Shown here piece by piece: positions 35,241 through 44,106 of a stretch of DNA of 64,000 bases (position 1 is the first letter of the stretch; the number at the start of each line of letters is the position of its first letter). Source of the DNA: Niallia sp. FSL W8-0635 (lineage in GTDB: Bacteria; Bacillota; Bacilli; Bacillales; Cytobacillaceae); contig NZ_JBBOYD010000001.1 of assembly GCF_038007965.1 (NCBI RefSeq), positions 3,822,501-3,886,500 on the forward strand. The letters are read 5' to 3'. Below the pieces are notes generated by a model, which saw nothing but the letters and a program-made list of their open reading frames with translations, made no database searches and was not told the DNA's origin. The position numbers were made by a program, and so were the translations under genes.

Positions 35241-36928
35241 TCCTTTCTTTTCTCTCCTTTATTGCTCCCACTTTTCTTTTTCCATCTTCTCAACCCTGTT
35301 ATATCGCTAGTGTCTCGGCTTTCATCCTTCGATTTATCCTTTTGTTCGCTATTTTTCTCTCCTGATTCTTCCTGATTATCTTTACTCATCTCTAAAGGAT
35401 TCTTCACTTTATTTGGCGGTTTTGGCTTCTGATGGGCACCTAATTTTATTGTGTCACCATCTGCAAGCTGAGGCCTTTTTTTCATTGCCCACCAAGGAAA
35501 GCGAATAAGTGTATCCTTCTGATCATTTGGTTGAAAAGGAGTGGCAGGTGCTAAATAGGATTCTCCAAAAGAACGAATACTTAATGCATGGATGGCCAAT
35601 AACGCAAACATAACGGAAAAACCAAGCAATCCAAGTGACCCTGATGCAATTAATAACGGAAAACGGATTAACCGAATAGAGTAGGAGGCTGAGTAATTTG
35701 GTATGGCAAAGGATGATATTCCAGTTACTGCTACTACAATAACCATAAAAGGAGAGACAATCCCTGCCTGAACTGCAGCCTGTCCAATTACAAGGGACCC
35801 CACAATACTTACAGCTTGCCCTACCGGTTTTGGCATCCTTAGACCTGCTTCCCGCATTAACTCAAAGGTAATCTCCATTAATAGTGCTTCCAGAAGTACG
35901 GGAAAAGGGACTATTTCTCTCCCAGATGCTATGGTTAAAGCTAACGGAGTCGGAATCATTTCCTGATGGAAGCTTACTAACATGACATAAATAGAAGTAA
36001 GCGTAAGACTAATAACAAAGGCAATATAGCGGATGATCCGGAAAAAGCTCCCTGCCATAAATCCCATATAATAGTCATCACTCGCCTGTAAAAATTGCCA
36101 AAAATAAGTAGGTACTACTAAAACAAAGGGCGTATTATCAACAAAAATGGCTACTCTTCCTTCTAACAACGCAGAAGCCACTTTATCAGGTCTTTCTGTA
36201 CTCATAACCGTAGTAAACGGAGAAAAAGGGGAATCAGCAATCATTTCCTCTATGTATCCACTTTCTAAAATCCCATCAATTTTGATAGCATTCAACCGCT
36301 TCTTTACTTCATCTACTAAACCTTTTTTAACTACTCCGTTAATATATGCAATATTTATATCTGTTCTAGTGCGTAACCCAACACTCATTGTTTCAAGTCG
36401 CAGCTCCGGATCACGGATTCTTCTTCTCACTAGCGCAGTATTTGTCCGTATATTTTCGGTGAATCCATCTCTAGATCCACGGACAACCTGTTCTGTCTGA
36501 GGCTCATCAACACTTCTAGTATCCCAACCTTTTGTTTGGATATGAAAAGCTTTTTCACATCCATCTACAAATAGAATGCTATCACCAGAAAGGATTGCGA
36601 TAAGCGCCTTTTCTACTTCTTCAATCATGGAAAAGGAGGTATTCATTAAAACATGTTGCTCAATTAAAGTCTGAAGATCAGAAATCATTAATTCGTTTCT
36701 TTTAATAAATTCATTTCCTTCATACATCATCGCATCGATTACCTTTTCCACATGCTCTACACTAGCAAGTCCATCAATATAAAAAAGGACCGAGGGAACT
36801 TTTCTATTTCCTACAAAGAAAATATTTCTCTTTACAAGGTCAACACTATCTCCCAATTCCCTTTTAATTTGTGCTATATTTTTTTCTAATTCCGCTGTGA
36901 ACCTTTTGTCTTTACTTGTTGTTTCCAT
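35237..36928 (-). CDS. gerA: Spore germinant receptor subunit A
   Basis: About 563 residues: a hydrophilic N-terminal domain (residues 1-290), a membrane domain with about five helices, and a charged tail rich in Lys, Asp and Ser. Family motifs: EVEKALIAILSGDSILFVDG, the EGRVAIFVDNTPFVLVVP segment, SFHQEMIPTPLALTIASGRE and AGLRMPKPVGQAVSIVG. First gene of the operon. Start at 36928 behind AAGGGTGG; a GTG lies three codons upstream. Confidence 0.92.
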   Translation of the reverse strand: METTSKDKRFTAELEKNIAQIKRELGDSVDLVKRNIFFVGNRKVPSVLFYIDGLASVEHVEKVIDAMMYEGNEFIKRNELMISDLQTLIEQHVLMNTSFSMIEEVEKALIAILSGDSILFVDGCEKAFHIQTKGWDTRSVDEPQTEQVVRGSRDGFTENIRTNTALVRRRIRDPELRLETMSVGLRTRTDINIAYINGVVKKGLVDEVKKRLNAIKIDGILESGYIEEMIADSPFSPFTTVMSTERPDKVASALLEGRVAIFVDNTPFVLVVPTYFWQFLQASDDYYMGFMAGSFFRIIRYIAFVISLTLTSIYVMLVSFHQEMIPTPLALTIASGREIVPFPVLLEALLMEITFELMREAGLRMPKPVGQAVSIVGSLVIGQAAVQAGIVSPFMVIVVAVTGISSFAIPNYSASYSIRLIRFPLLIASGSLGLLGFSVMFALLAIHALSIRSFGESYLAPATPFQPNDQKDTLIRFPWWAMKKRPQLADGDTIKLGAHQKPKPPNKVKNPLEMSKDNQEESGEKNSEQKDKSKDESRDTSDITGLRRWKKKSGSNKGEKRKE

Positions 36929-37065
36929 AACGTCCACCCTTACTTTTTACTATTATTCTTCATAACCAACTAGAGGAATTTCTATTCGCTGAACAGGAAA
37001 ATGTATAAAAGGTTTTTATTTCGTATAAACAAGAGACAAGAAGCAGATGTAAAGGCGGAGATAAT

Positions 37066-37269
37066 TTGAATTTTTACCATACATGGCTATATAAAAATGT
37101 GATAAATACCGAATGGCTTTTGTGGATTATTGTTATTTTTGTTCTAGCATTTAATATATTGTCCCCAATCATCATATGGGGCTTAATGAATGGACAATCT
37201 ATCATTAAGTGGGGCAAGAAAAAAGGTAAAAAGAAAAGTACAAAAGAGGAGAGCGGAATAAAATCTTAA
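37066..37269 (+). CDS. Small single-pass membrane protein
   Basis: 67 residues: one hydrophobic helix (LLWIIVIFVLAFNILSPIIIW, in two parts LLWIIVIFVLAF and NILSPIIIWG) and a strongly basic tail (KWGKKKGKKKSTK). The start is a TTG with AAAGGCGGAG six bases upstream. It is divergent from gerA (about 137 bases). No known family recognised. Confidence 0.6.
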   Translation: MNFYHTWLYKNVINTEWLLWIIVIFVLAFNILSPIIIWGLMNGQSIIKWGKKKGKKKSTKEESGIKS

Positions 37270-37434
37270 TATTCTACTCCCTCTAAATCTTTTTTGAAAT
37301 TATATACAAAAAAAGGATTATTTTCTTATATTCTTTACCTTTATTTAATTATTTATGAAATTTTTTTCTATTTACGAGCGTCTATAGGTCTTTAGATACT
37401 GGTAGTATGAACTACTTCGTACTAATCTTAAGTA

Positions 37435-37440
37435 TATAAT
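37435..37440 (+). promoter_or_regulatory. -10 element before the riboswitch
   Basis: TATAAT whose expected start point (about 37447) falls on the 5' edge of the c-di-GMP aptamer. No good -35 is seen. Confidence 0.5.
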
Positions 37441-37447
37441 TAAACTA

Positions 37448-37563
37448 ATCGACGAAAGGGCAAAATCATTGAAAAATGGTGACGCAAAGCTATAGGGGCT
37501 TCAGAGTACAAGATGGAGGGCAAATCTTCCATTCAATCCATACTCTTGCCAGCCAGCTACCGA
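37448..37563 (+). promoter_or_regulatory. c-di-GMP-I (GEMM-I) riboswitch
   Basis: The consensus is clear: AAAGGGCAAA, a hairpin CATT-GAAA-AATG with GNRA loop, then GACGCAAAGC, a GGGGCT segment, a second arm closed by GAGTA and TACTC, and GCCAGCCAGCTACCG at the 3' side. The second arm carries an extra hairpin. Behind the aptamer CCTTC (37569-37573) can pair with GAAGG (37586-37590), which is part of the Shine-Dalgarno of the following gene, suggesting control of translation. No T-tract terminator is seen. Confidence 0.88.
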
Positions 37564-37601
37564 ATATACCTTCGACGATTCAGATGAAGGGGACTAGCAA
37601 A

Positions 37602-37793
37602 GTGAGACAAGAAAATAACGATGAAGTATTAATAAAGCAAACAGTTATTGGGCAGGAGCAAAGCGCTCCTACTCATGAAACTGGCAATATAGGAAGAGGA
37701 TTATTTTTCGGCATGCTCATAAGTATTCCTTTATGGATTTCTTTTTTTGGCTGGCTTCGTATTTTCCATAATTTAATTAATAAGTATATTTAA
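37602..37793 (+). CDS. 63-residue membrane protein under c-di-GMP riboswitch control
   Basis: A GTG start with AAGGGG eight bases upstream gives 63 residues: a polar N-terminal half (VRQENNDEVLIKQTVIGQEQ) and one hydrophobic segment (GLFFGMLISIPLWISFFGWL) close to the C-terminus. The longer open frame from 37476 runs through the riboswitch aptamer and is not believed. I do not recognise a family. The riboswitch suggests a role in the motile-to-sessile switch or cell surface behaviour. Confidence 0.7.
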   Translation: MRQENNDEVLIKQTVIGQEQSAPTHETGNIGRGLFFGMLISIPLWISFFGWLRIFHNLINKYI

Positions 37794-37883
37794 TCGACAG
37801 GTAAATATTTTACTTATACGGAATAAGGGAATATAATCATTATAAGTATAGGTATGGAAACCATTAGGAAAGGAGCTTTCATA

Positions 37884-38288
37884 ATGGAAGAATCAAAAGA
37901 GCAATTAGAACAAGAAATAGCTGTAGCAGAAAAGCATTATTCTGAGGAAAAATTTTGGCAGAAACTCGCGAAATTCGGTAAAAAAGCCGGTTCATCTGTT
38001 GTTTATGCTGTTTTACTTTTGTATTATACTTTACAAAAACCAAATGTACCTAAAAAAGTAAAGGCGACTATTATTGGAGCTTTAGGCTATTTTATCCTAC
38101 CAATTGATTTAATACCTGATTTTCTAGTTGGCATAGGCTACACAGATGATTTAGGAGCTTTAGGAATTGCCTTATTTCAAGTTGCTATGTACATTGATGA
38201 TGATATCAAATCTAAAGCAAAAACAAAGCTTACAGAATGGTTTGGTACTAAAGTTGATACAACAGATATAGATAACAAAATCAATTAA
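37884..38288 (+). CDS. YkvA-type DUF1232 membrane protein
   Basis: 134 residues. The DUF1232 core is visible at about residues 60-100 (TIIGALGYFILPIDLIPDFL, GYTDDLGALGIAL). Start at 37884 behind AGGAG. Function of the family is unknown; it is a small membrane protein. A terminator follows. Confidence 0.85.
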   Translation: MEESKEQLEQEIAVAEKHYSEEKFWQKLAKFGKKAGSSVVYAVLLLYYTLQKPNVPKKVKATIIGALGYFILPIDLIPDFLVGIGYTDDLGALGIALFQVAMYIDDDIKSKAKTKLTEWFGTKVDTTDIDNKIN

Positions 38289-38301
38289 GAAACTTATGTA
38301 T

Positions 38302-38332
38302 AAAAAAAGGGACTAGAAGCAGTCCCTTTTTC
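38302..38332. terminator. Bidirectional terminator
   Basis: GGGACT-AGAAGC-AGTCCC flanked by A7 and T5 tracts, between the convergent ykvA-type and nupC-type genes. Confidence 0.85.
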
Positions 38333-38338
38333 CAATTA

Positions 38339-39520
38339 TTATTGAAATAATCCTACGATTGTCGCTGTTAAAACAGAAGCTAATGTAGCTGCTAATAACA
38401 TTTTCAAACCAAATTTCGCAACGATATCTGCTTTTTTCGCGTTAATTGCTTGAATCGATCCAGCAATTATTCCAATACTAGAAAAGTTTGCAAAAGATAC
38501 AAGGAATGTAGAAAGAATTCCAACTGTTTTCTCCGATAACTCCCCAATCAATGGCTGGAATTGCAGCATAGCTACAAATTCGTTCGCAGCTAATTTTGTC
38601 CCCATGATAGAACCAGCAGTTACAATTTCGCTAACAGGAATTCCCATTATCCACGCAACCGGCGCAAATACATAACCTAATATTCCTGTAAATCCGATAC
38701 CAAAAATGCTTGTAAAGAAGCCGTCAATTAAAGCAAGTAACCCAACATAAGCAACTAACATTGCCGCAACAATTAAAGCAACTTTACCACCATCTAATGC
38801 ACCTGCTGAGATAGCACCAAATACAGAATTTGTATTTGAAACATCTTTCACGTTTATTGTCTCATCTTCCTCTTTGGAAATAGGCGCCACTATTGTTGCA
38901 ATAATTAATGCAGATAATGCATTTAAAATCATTGCTGCGAGCACAAATTGTGCAGGAATCATTTCCATATACGCCCCCATAATGGATGCAGAAACAGATG
39001 CCATAGCAGATGTACATACAATAAATACTTTATTTGCATTCATTGATTCTAAATGAGACTTAATTGCAATCAACGATTCAGATTGCCCAAAAAAGATAGA
39101 GTTAATACTGTTAAATGTAACTACCTTTGATAACCCAGTAATTTTTGCCAACGCACCACCAATATATTTAATGGCTAGTGGCAAAACTCTTATGTGTGTT
39201 AATAAAGATAATAAAGTAGAAGTGAAAATGATAAGCATTAGCACATTTATAAAAAAGACACTTCCACCTTCTGGAACTAATCCTCCAGTAACAAAATTAA
39301 CCCCTTCATTCCCATAACTAAGCACTTTTGAAACGCCATTGGATGTAGCTTCTACGATTTTTAGTCCAACTGTCGTTTTAAACATGATAAGTGCAACGAT
39401 AAACTCAAGCACAAATAAGACGATAATAGCTTTGAAGTTAATCCCTTTTTTATCATTTGATAATAAAAAGGCAATAGCTATCGTTACGATAAGACCTAAT
39501 ATCCCAACTAATATTGACAT
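38339..39520 (-). CDS. nupC: Concentrative nucleoside transporter (NupC family)
   Basis: 393 residues, hydrophobic throughout. CNT motifs: GGLVPEGGSVFFINVL, FFGQSESLIAIKSHLESM (the conserved GQSE), TSAMASVSASIMGAYMEM and GTKLAANEFVAML. It imports nucleosides with H+ or Na+ across the cell membrane. AGGAGG precedes the ATG. Monocistronic. Confidence 0.93.
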   Translation of the reverse strand: MSILVGILGLIVTIAIAFLLSNDKKGINFKAIIVLFVLEFIVALIMFKTTVGLKIVEATSNGVSKVLSYGNEGVNFVTGGLVPEGGSVFFINVLMLIIFTSTLLSLLTHIRVLPLAIKYIGGALAKITGLSKVVTFNSINSIFFGQSESLIAIKSHLESMNANKVFIVCTSAMASVSASIMGAYMEMIPAQFVLAAMILNALSALIIATIVAPISKEEDETINVKDVSNTNSVFGAISAGALDGGKVALIVAAMLVAYVGLLALIDGFFTSIFGIGFTGILGYVFAPVAWIMGIPVSEIVTAGSIMGTKLAANEFVAMLQFQPLIGELSEKTVGILSTFLVSFANFSSIGIIAGSIQAINAKKADIVAKFGLKMLLAATLASVLTATIVGLFQ

Positions 39521-39854
39521 AGAAAATTCCTCCTAAATAGAAGCAATAACAATCCTTTATCGACAAACAAACTATTGTAATATAGTTAATATGTTATCAA
39601 AAAACATTGTTAATACATTAAAAACGATATACAGTTTTAGATGTTACCTCATATTTAAGACAATGTCATCCATTAATTGATTAACTAGTTAAATTAATAA
39701 AATTGGAATGTTTCAAAATATTATCTAAATATATTTAATTCCTACCATTCGAAATAATCTCTCATCCATTTTAAAGAAAAAGAAACAAATTTAGGTGCTA
39801 TTCCCTAAATTTGTTTCTTCTTTTTTCCTTATTATATATTCTAATCTAAATCAC
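39521..39854. other. Region between nupC promoter side and the M20 gene
   Basis: It carries the nupC upstream region and the terminator at 39781-39820; nothing else is recognisable. Confidence 0.5.
39781..39820 (-). terminator. Strong terminator of the metNIQ-amidohydrolase operon
   Basis: Perfect 16-bp stem (AAGAAACAAATTTAGG and its complement) with an 8-nt loop, and A/T tracts on both sides. Confidence 0.85.
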
Positions 39855-41063
39855 TTAGATAGAGCTTTTCTTTTCTTTTTTTGCAGCTTCAAATGCTTTA
39901 TTTACACGATTTAAAAGTACACTGTCTGTAAGCAAGCGATAGCCAGTTTTAGCAAGTGCCTCTGCTCCTTTAATAAGGGCAGCATCTCCAATCTCAGATT
40001 TTGCTGCTTCTCTAAATTCATTCGTATGTGCAATCAGATCGTCTGGTCCAATTTTAATGTGAGGATGTGCAGTTGGTACTTCATAACTGATATTACCAGC
40101 GTCGGTAGAACCTTTTCCACGAGATCGTTTTGTTACAACAGTCTCGCCAACTGCCTCTAATTCTTCTTTTAATAGCTCATCTAAAATTGGATTTAAGACA
40201 AAATCTTTCACTTCATTTTGGAATCGTTCCACTTTAACAGATGCCCCTGTACTAAGAGCAGCTCCTTCGGCGATTGCTCGTACTTTTGTAGCAACCTCCT
40301 CTGTTTTCTTCCATGATTCTGCTCGGATATAGAATCGTGCAGATGCATATTCCGGAATAATGTTTGGTGCATCACCGCCGTTCGTGATGATTCCATGAAT
40401 CCGTACATCATCAGAAAGCTGTTGTCTAAGTGCGTTTATTCCGACAAACAATTGAATCACTGCATCTAGGGCGTTGATCCCTTTTTCTGGTGAACCAGCT
40501 GCATGTGCTGCTTTTCCATAGAAGTGAAAATCAAGAGGATCTACAGCAAGCGTTTCACTAGTCAACGATGTTTGACCAGAAGGGTGAATCATCAAGGCAA
40601 CATCAATATCCTTTAAGTAACCATGTTTCACAAAGCTTCCTTTCGCACTTCCATTTGGACCGCCCTCTTCGGCTGGAGTCCCTAGAACGACGACTCTTCC
40701 TCCTGTTTCAGAAAGTGTTTGAGAAAGCGCAATTCCTGCTGCAACACTTGTTGTTCCAATAATATTATGACCGCAAGCATGCCCTAAACCAGGAAGTGCA
40801 TCATACTCAGCAAGGTAGGCAATCGTTGGTCCTGATATCCCGCTATCTTTAACCGCATAAAAAGAGGTTTCATGTCCAGCAACTGCAATCTCAACTTGGA
40901 ATCCTGCAGCTTTTAGAATATCAACATGCTTTTTGCTTGCGAAAAATTCTTGGTTGCCAATTTCAGGGTTGGCGTGAATTAATTGACTTGTTTCAATATA
41001 AAGTTCTTTATTTGTTTGAATGGATTCATGAATAAGATCAAGACCTGATAAAGTGCTGCTCAT
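39855..41063 (-). CDS. M20D family amidohydrolase (N-acyl amino acid hydrolase type)
   Basis: 402 residues. Metal ligands visible: GLGHACGHNIIGTTS (Cys/His pattern), GTPAEEGGPNGSAKG (Glu pair) and KGSTDAGNISYEVP. The dimerisation domain has FHFYGKAAHAAGSPEKGINALD. Such enzymes remove acyl or aminobenzoyl groups. It lies 14 bases behind metQ and ends the S-box operon, so it may release methionine from N-acyl-methionine or a similar sulfur compound. Confidence 0.87.
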   Translation of the reverse strand: MSSTLSGLDLIHESIQTNKELYIETSQLIHANPEIGNQEFFASKKHVDILKAAGFQVEIAVAGHETSFYAVKDSGISGPTIAYLAEYDALPGLGHACGHNIIGTTSVAAGIALSQTLSETGGRVVVLGTPAEEGGPNGSAKGSFVKHGYLKDIDVALMIHPSGQTSLTSETLAVDPLDFHFYGKAAHAAGSPEKGINALDAVIQLFVGINALRQQLSDDVRIHGIITNGGDAPNIIPEYASARFYIRAESWKKTEEVATKVRAIAEGAALSTGASVKVERFQNEVKDFVLNPILDELLKEELEAVGETVVTKRSRGKGSTDAGNISYEVPTAHPHIKIGPDDLIAHTNEFREAAKSEIGDAALIKGAEALAKTGYRLLTDSVLLNRVNKAFEAAKKEKKSSI

Positions 41064-41077
41064 TTTTCTTTTCCTCC

Positions 41078-41935
41078 TTAAAGTCCTTTAAATTGGCTTT
41101 CTAACTCATCTTTTGGAATGTCTACTACAATCGAACCACCATTTGTATCTGTTTCAACTGCTTTGATAACATCTGCTTCGTGGTATAGCTCTACAATTTT
41201 CTGATATGTTTCATTATTTGCATCTTTCGTGCGTGCTGCAAAGATGTTTACATATGGCAATGCATTTTCATCCTTTGCATCTTCTAAGTAGATAGGATCT
41301 TTAACTGGATCAAAACCAGCTTGGCCTGCAACACCATTATTGATAACAGATGCAGCTACGTCCGGTAATACTCTTGGCGTTTGTTGCGCAACAATTGGCA
41401 AGATATCAAGATTTTTCGGATTCTCTGTAATTTTCGACGGATCTCCAAATAATCCAAAGTCATCTGCTAATGTAATTAATCCTGCTGATTCAAGTAATTT
41501 TAAAGCACGTGCTTGGTTTGAAGGATCGTCTGGAATAGCAATTTTATCGCCTTCTTTAATTTCACTTACATTCTTCACCTTTTCTGAATAAATCCCCATA
41601 GGCGCGATAACTGTTGCTCCAATTGGTGTTAAATCTGTTTTGTTTTCTTCATTAAATTGACTTAAAAAAGCAATATGCTGAAACGAATTAATATCAATAT
41701 CTCCGTTTTCTAATGCTTGATTTGGTAATGTATAGTCAGAAAACTCAACTAGCTCAATTTCGATTCCTTCTGCTTTCGCTTTTTCTTTCAAAGTCGGCCA
41801 AACTTCTCCATCTGATCCCGTCACTCCTATTTTCACCTTCACTGTTTTATCTTCACCAGATGCACTATCTGACCCACAGGCAGCAAGTGCCCAAATTGTT
41901 GTTAATAATAGTAAAATAGCAAAATATTTTTTCAT
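41078..41935 (-). CDS. metQ: Methionine-binding lipoprotein MetQ
   Basis: 285 residues with a lipobox (LAACGS, Cys about residue 20). NlpA/MetQ family motifs: VKIGVTGSDGEVWPTLKEKA, DINSFQHIAFL, IAIPDDPSNQARALKLLE. It delivers methionine or its sulfoxide/D-isomer to MetNI. AAGGAG precedes the ATG. Confidence 0.93.
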   Translation of the reverse strand: MKKYFAILLLLTTIWALAACGSDSASGEDKTVKVKIGVTGSDGEVWPTLKEKAKAEGIEIELVEFSDYTLPNQALENGDIDINSFQHIAFLSQFNEENKTDLTPIGATVIAPMGIYSEKVKNVSEIKEGDKIAIPDDPSNQARALKLLESAGLITLADDFGLFGDPSKITENPKNLDILPIVAQQTPRVLPDVAASVINNGVAGQAGFDPVKDPIYLEDAKDENALPYVNIFAARTKDANNETYQKIVELYHEADVIKAVETDTNGGSIVVDIPKDELESQFKGL

Positions 41936-42019
41936 CTCACATTCTCCTTAATTAGTAAAATTTGTATAATTTTAACTTTAGAAAGTTACAAAAATCTATC
42001 CGTTAATGCACTAATCCTC

Positions 42020-42682
42020 TTAACGTCGCATTATTTTTCTTGATAGGGTATTTCCAATCCATTGAGCAATTTGGACAAGAATGATAAGAATTATAACGGT
42101 AACAAGCATGACACTTCCGTCAAAACGCTGATAACCATATGTCATCGCCACATGTCCCAGACCGCCTCCTCCAACAGTACCTGCCATCGCAGAAAAATCG
42201 ATTAGACTGATAGTTACAAAGGTTAAGCCAAGAATAAGTGGTCCTAATGCTTCAGGAATTAACACTGTAAATATAATTTGCAAAGGACTTGCTCCCATTG
42301 CTTTAGCAGCTTCAATAACTCCAGGATCAATACTGACCAAATTATTTTCTACTACTCTCGCAATTCCAAAGGAGGCTGCAATAGTCATCGGAAATATCGC
42401 TGCCCATGTCCCAATTGTTGTCCCAATAACTGCTCTCGTTAACGGGCTGATTGCTACTAAAAAAATAATAAATGGAATAGGACGAATAATATTGATTACG
42501 ATATTTAGCAAACGGAAAACTAATTTATTTTCCAAAATATTTCCTTTCCTTGTCACAAAAAGAAGTAAACCAATCGTGATTCCTAAAATCGAGCCTAAGA
42601 TAAGCGTCATAATTACCATTAAAATCGTTTCACCTGTTGATTCCACAATACGTGGCCAGAAAGTATTCCAATCTACCTTCAT
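42020..42682 (-). CDS. metI: Methionine ABC transporter permease MetI
   Basis: 220 residues with five to six helices and the EAA coupling loop (AAKAMGASPLQIIFTVLIPEA). Start ATG overlaps the metN stop (TTTAATG); GAGGAGG is upstream. Confidence 0.93.
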   Translation of the reverse strand: MKVDWNTFWPRIVESTGETILMVIMTLILGSILGITIGLLLFVTRKGNILENKLVFRLLNIVINIIRPIPFIIFLVAISPLTRAVIGTTIGTWAAIFPMTIAASFGIARVVENNLVSIDPGVIEAAKAMGASPLQIIFTVLIPEALGPLILGLTFVTISLIDFSAMAGTVGGGGLGHVAMTYGYQRFDGSVMLVTVIILIILVQIAQWIGNTLSRKIMRR

Positions 42683-43698
42683 TAAACATGCACCTCCTCA
42701 ACTGTTACTACTGTTTCTAATTCATGAAGTACGGATGAAATATTTTCCTTACTTCCATCAAAGGATACGAGAAGATTCCCGTAAAACTTTTCTTGTAACT
42801 CTCGTACAGATCCGTAAACGATATTGACATCAACATTAAACTTTCTTGTTATTTTGGATAGAACAGGGTCACTCGCTATCTCCCCTTTAAAAATTACCCT
42901 GTATAGCTGTTTGCCCCCCTTATTTCTCCATTCAGCTAATAAAGTATCAGAAGGACGATCCTGCTGTACTGACTGGATAAAGCGTTGTGTCGTTGGATGA
43001 TTTGGATTAGTGAACACTTCAAATACTGAGCCAGCCTCGATCACTTCTCCATTTTCCATCACAGCCACTCGATCACATATTTCCTGAATAACATGCATCT
43101 CATGCGTGATTAATAGAATCGTAATACCTAGATCCTTATTAACCTTTTTTAATAGACGCAGTATTTCACCAGTTGTATCAGGATCTAGTGCAGATGTTGC
43201 CTCATCACATATTAATATATCTGGGGAAGTAGCAAGGGCACGTGCAATACCGACCCGCTGTTTTTGCCCCCCGGATAATTGTTCTGGGTAGTCGTCTGCC
43301 TTATCAGATAAGCCAACAAATTGTAAAAGCTCTGTTACTTTCTCTTTTATCTCTTTTTTCGGTAAGCCTGCGAGCTTTAGTGGATAGGCGACATTACCAG
43401 CTACCGTTCGAGATGAAAAGAGATTAAAGTTTTGAAAAATCATTCCGATTCTTCTACGAAGCTTACGAATCTCTTTTGGAGATAGAGATGCAATATCTAC
43501 CCCTTGCACCTGTATATTTCCAGTTGTCGGTGTTTCTAATAAATTCACAAGTCGTAATAATGTACTTTTTCCTGCTCCACTGAAACCTATAATGCCAAAA
43601 ATTTCTCCTTGATCGATGGATATTGAAACATTCTTCACCGCATTTACTTTGCGACTGCCTAGCTTAAAGGTTTTGGCAATCTTCTGAAATTCAATCAT
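42682..43698 (-). CDS. metN: Methionine ABC transporter ATP-binding protein MetN
   Basis: 338 residues: Walker A GFSGAGKST, Q-loop MIFQNFNLF, signature QLSGGQKQRVGIARAL, Walker B DILICDEATSALD, and a C-terminal NIL/ACT-like regulatory domain (from about residue 260) that senses methionine. The start at 43698 follows GAAGGG; the longer frame reaches into the riboswitch terminator and is rejected. Confidence 0.93.
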   Translation of the reverse strand: MIEFQKIAKTFKLGSRKVNAVKNVSISIDQGEIFGIIGFSGAGKSTLLRLVNLLETPTTGNIQVQGVDIASLSPKEIRKLRRRIGMIFQNFNLFSSRTVAGNVAYPLKLAGLPKKEIKEKVTELLQFVGLSDKADDYPEQLSGGQKQRVGIARALATSPDILICDEATSALDPDTTGEILRLLKKVNKDLGITILLITHEMHVIQEICDRVAVMENGEVIEAGSVFEVFTNPNHPTTQRFIQSVQQDRPSDTLLAEWRNKGGKQLYRVIFKGEIASDPVLSKITRKFNVDVNIVYGSVRELQEKFYGNLLVSFDGSKENISSVLHELETVVTVEEVHV

Positions 43699-43773
43699 TT
43701 GCCCTTCAACTCCTATGCAATGTAAAAAACATAAGTATCTTGTAAAGAAGAAACAGGCTTTTCGATAAAACAA

Positions 43774-43817
43774 AAAGGCCCTGCTTCTTCTTTCCAGAAA
43801 GAAAAAGCAGGGCCTTT
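43774..43817 (-). terminator. S-box expression-platform terminator
   Basis: AAAGGCCCTGCTT and AAGCAGGGCCTTT arms followed on the minus strand by TTTTTG. It ends transcription when the upstream aptamer binds SAM. Confidence 0.9.
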
Positions 43818-43837
43818 ATAAGACAAAGAAACTACTT

Positions 43838-43952
43838 TTTCTCATCTTTCAAATGCTTGAATAGCATTTGCAGGAATTGGCACGGTATTTAATATAAATC
43901 CGCTGCCGAGACTTCACAGGGCCTGTCCCTCCGTCTCTCTGGATAAGAAAAA
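43838..43952 (-). promoter_or_regulatory. SAM-I (S-box) riboswitch
   Basis: On the minus strand: CTTATCCAGAGAGACGGAGG, GACAGGCCCTGTGAAGTCTC, GGCAGCGG, ACCGTGCCAATTCCTGCA and AGATGAGAA, the full S-box consensus in order. It precedes metNIQ and the M20 amidohydrolase. Confidence 0.97.
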
Positions 43953-43985
43953 TGTTTTTATTTAATTTTGTAAGATTTGATTACA

Positions 43986-44014
43986 ACTATAAAACTAGAT
44001 AAATAAATTGTCAA
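43986..44014 (-). promoter_or_regulatory. SigA promoter of the metNIQ operon
   Basis: Minus strand TTGACA (44009-44014), 17-bp spacer, TATAGT (43986-43991). The start point falls about 30 bases before the S-box. Confidence 0.8.
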
Positions 44015-44106
44015 CTATGTTTTTTATATTTTTTGTTTTTTTGCTAAATTACTTCTTAAAAGCAACTCTAATCAAAGTTATATTAATATAACATATTTCG
44101 ATTAAC

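Noticed and set aside
37476..37601. Longer N-terminus for the riboswitch-controlled small protein
   Set aside because: It would be encoded by the aptamer itself; a GTG with AAGGGG at correct spacing lies downstream.
43699..43773. N-terminal extension of MetN
   Set aside because: It runs into the S-box terminator and is absent from the family; GAAGGG marks the start at 43698.
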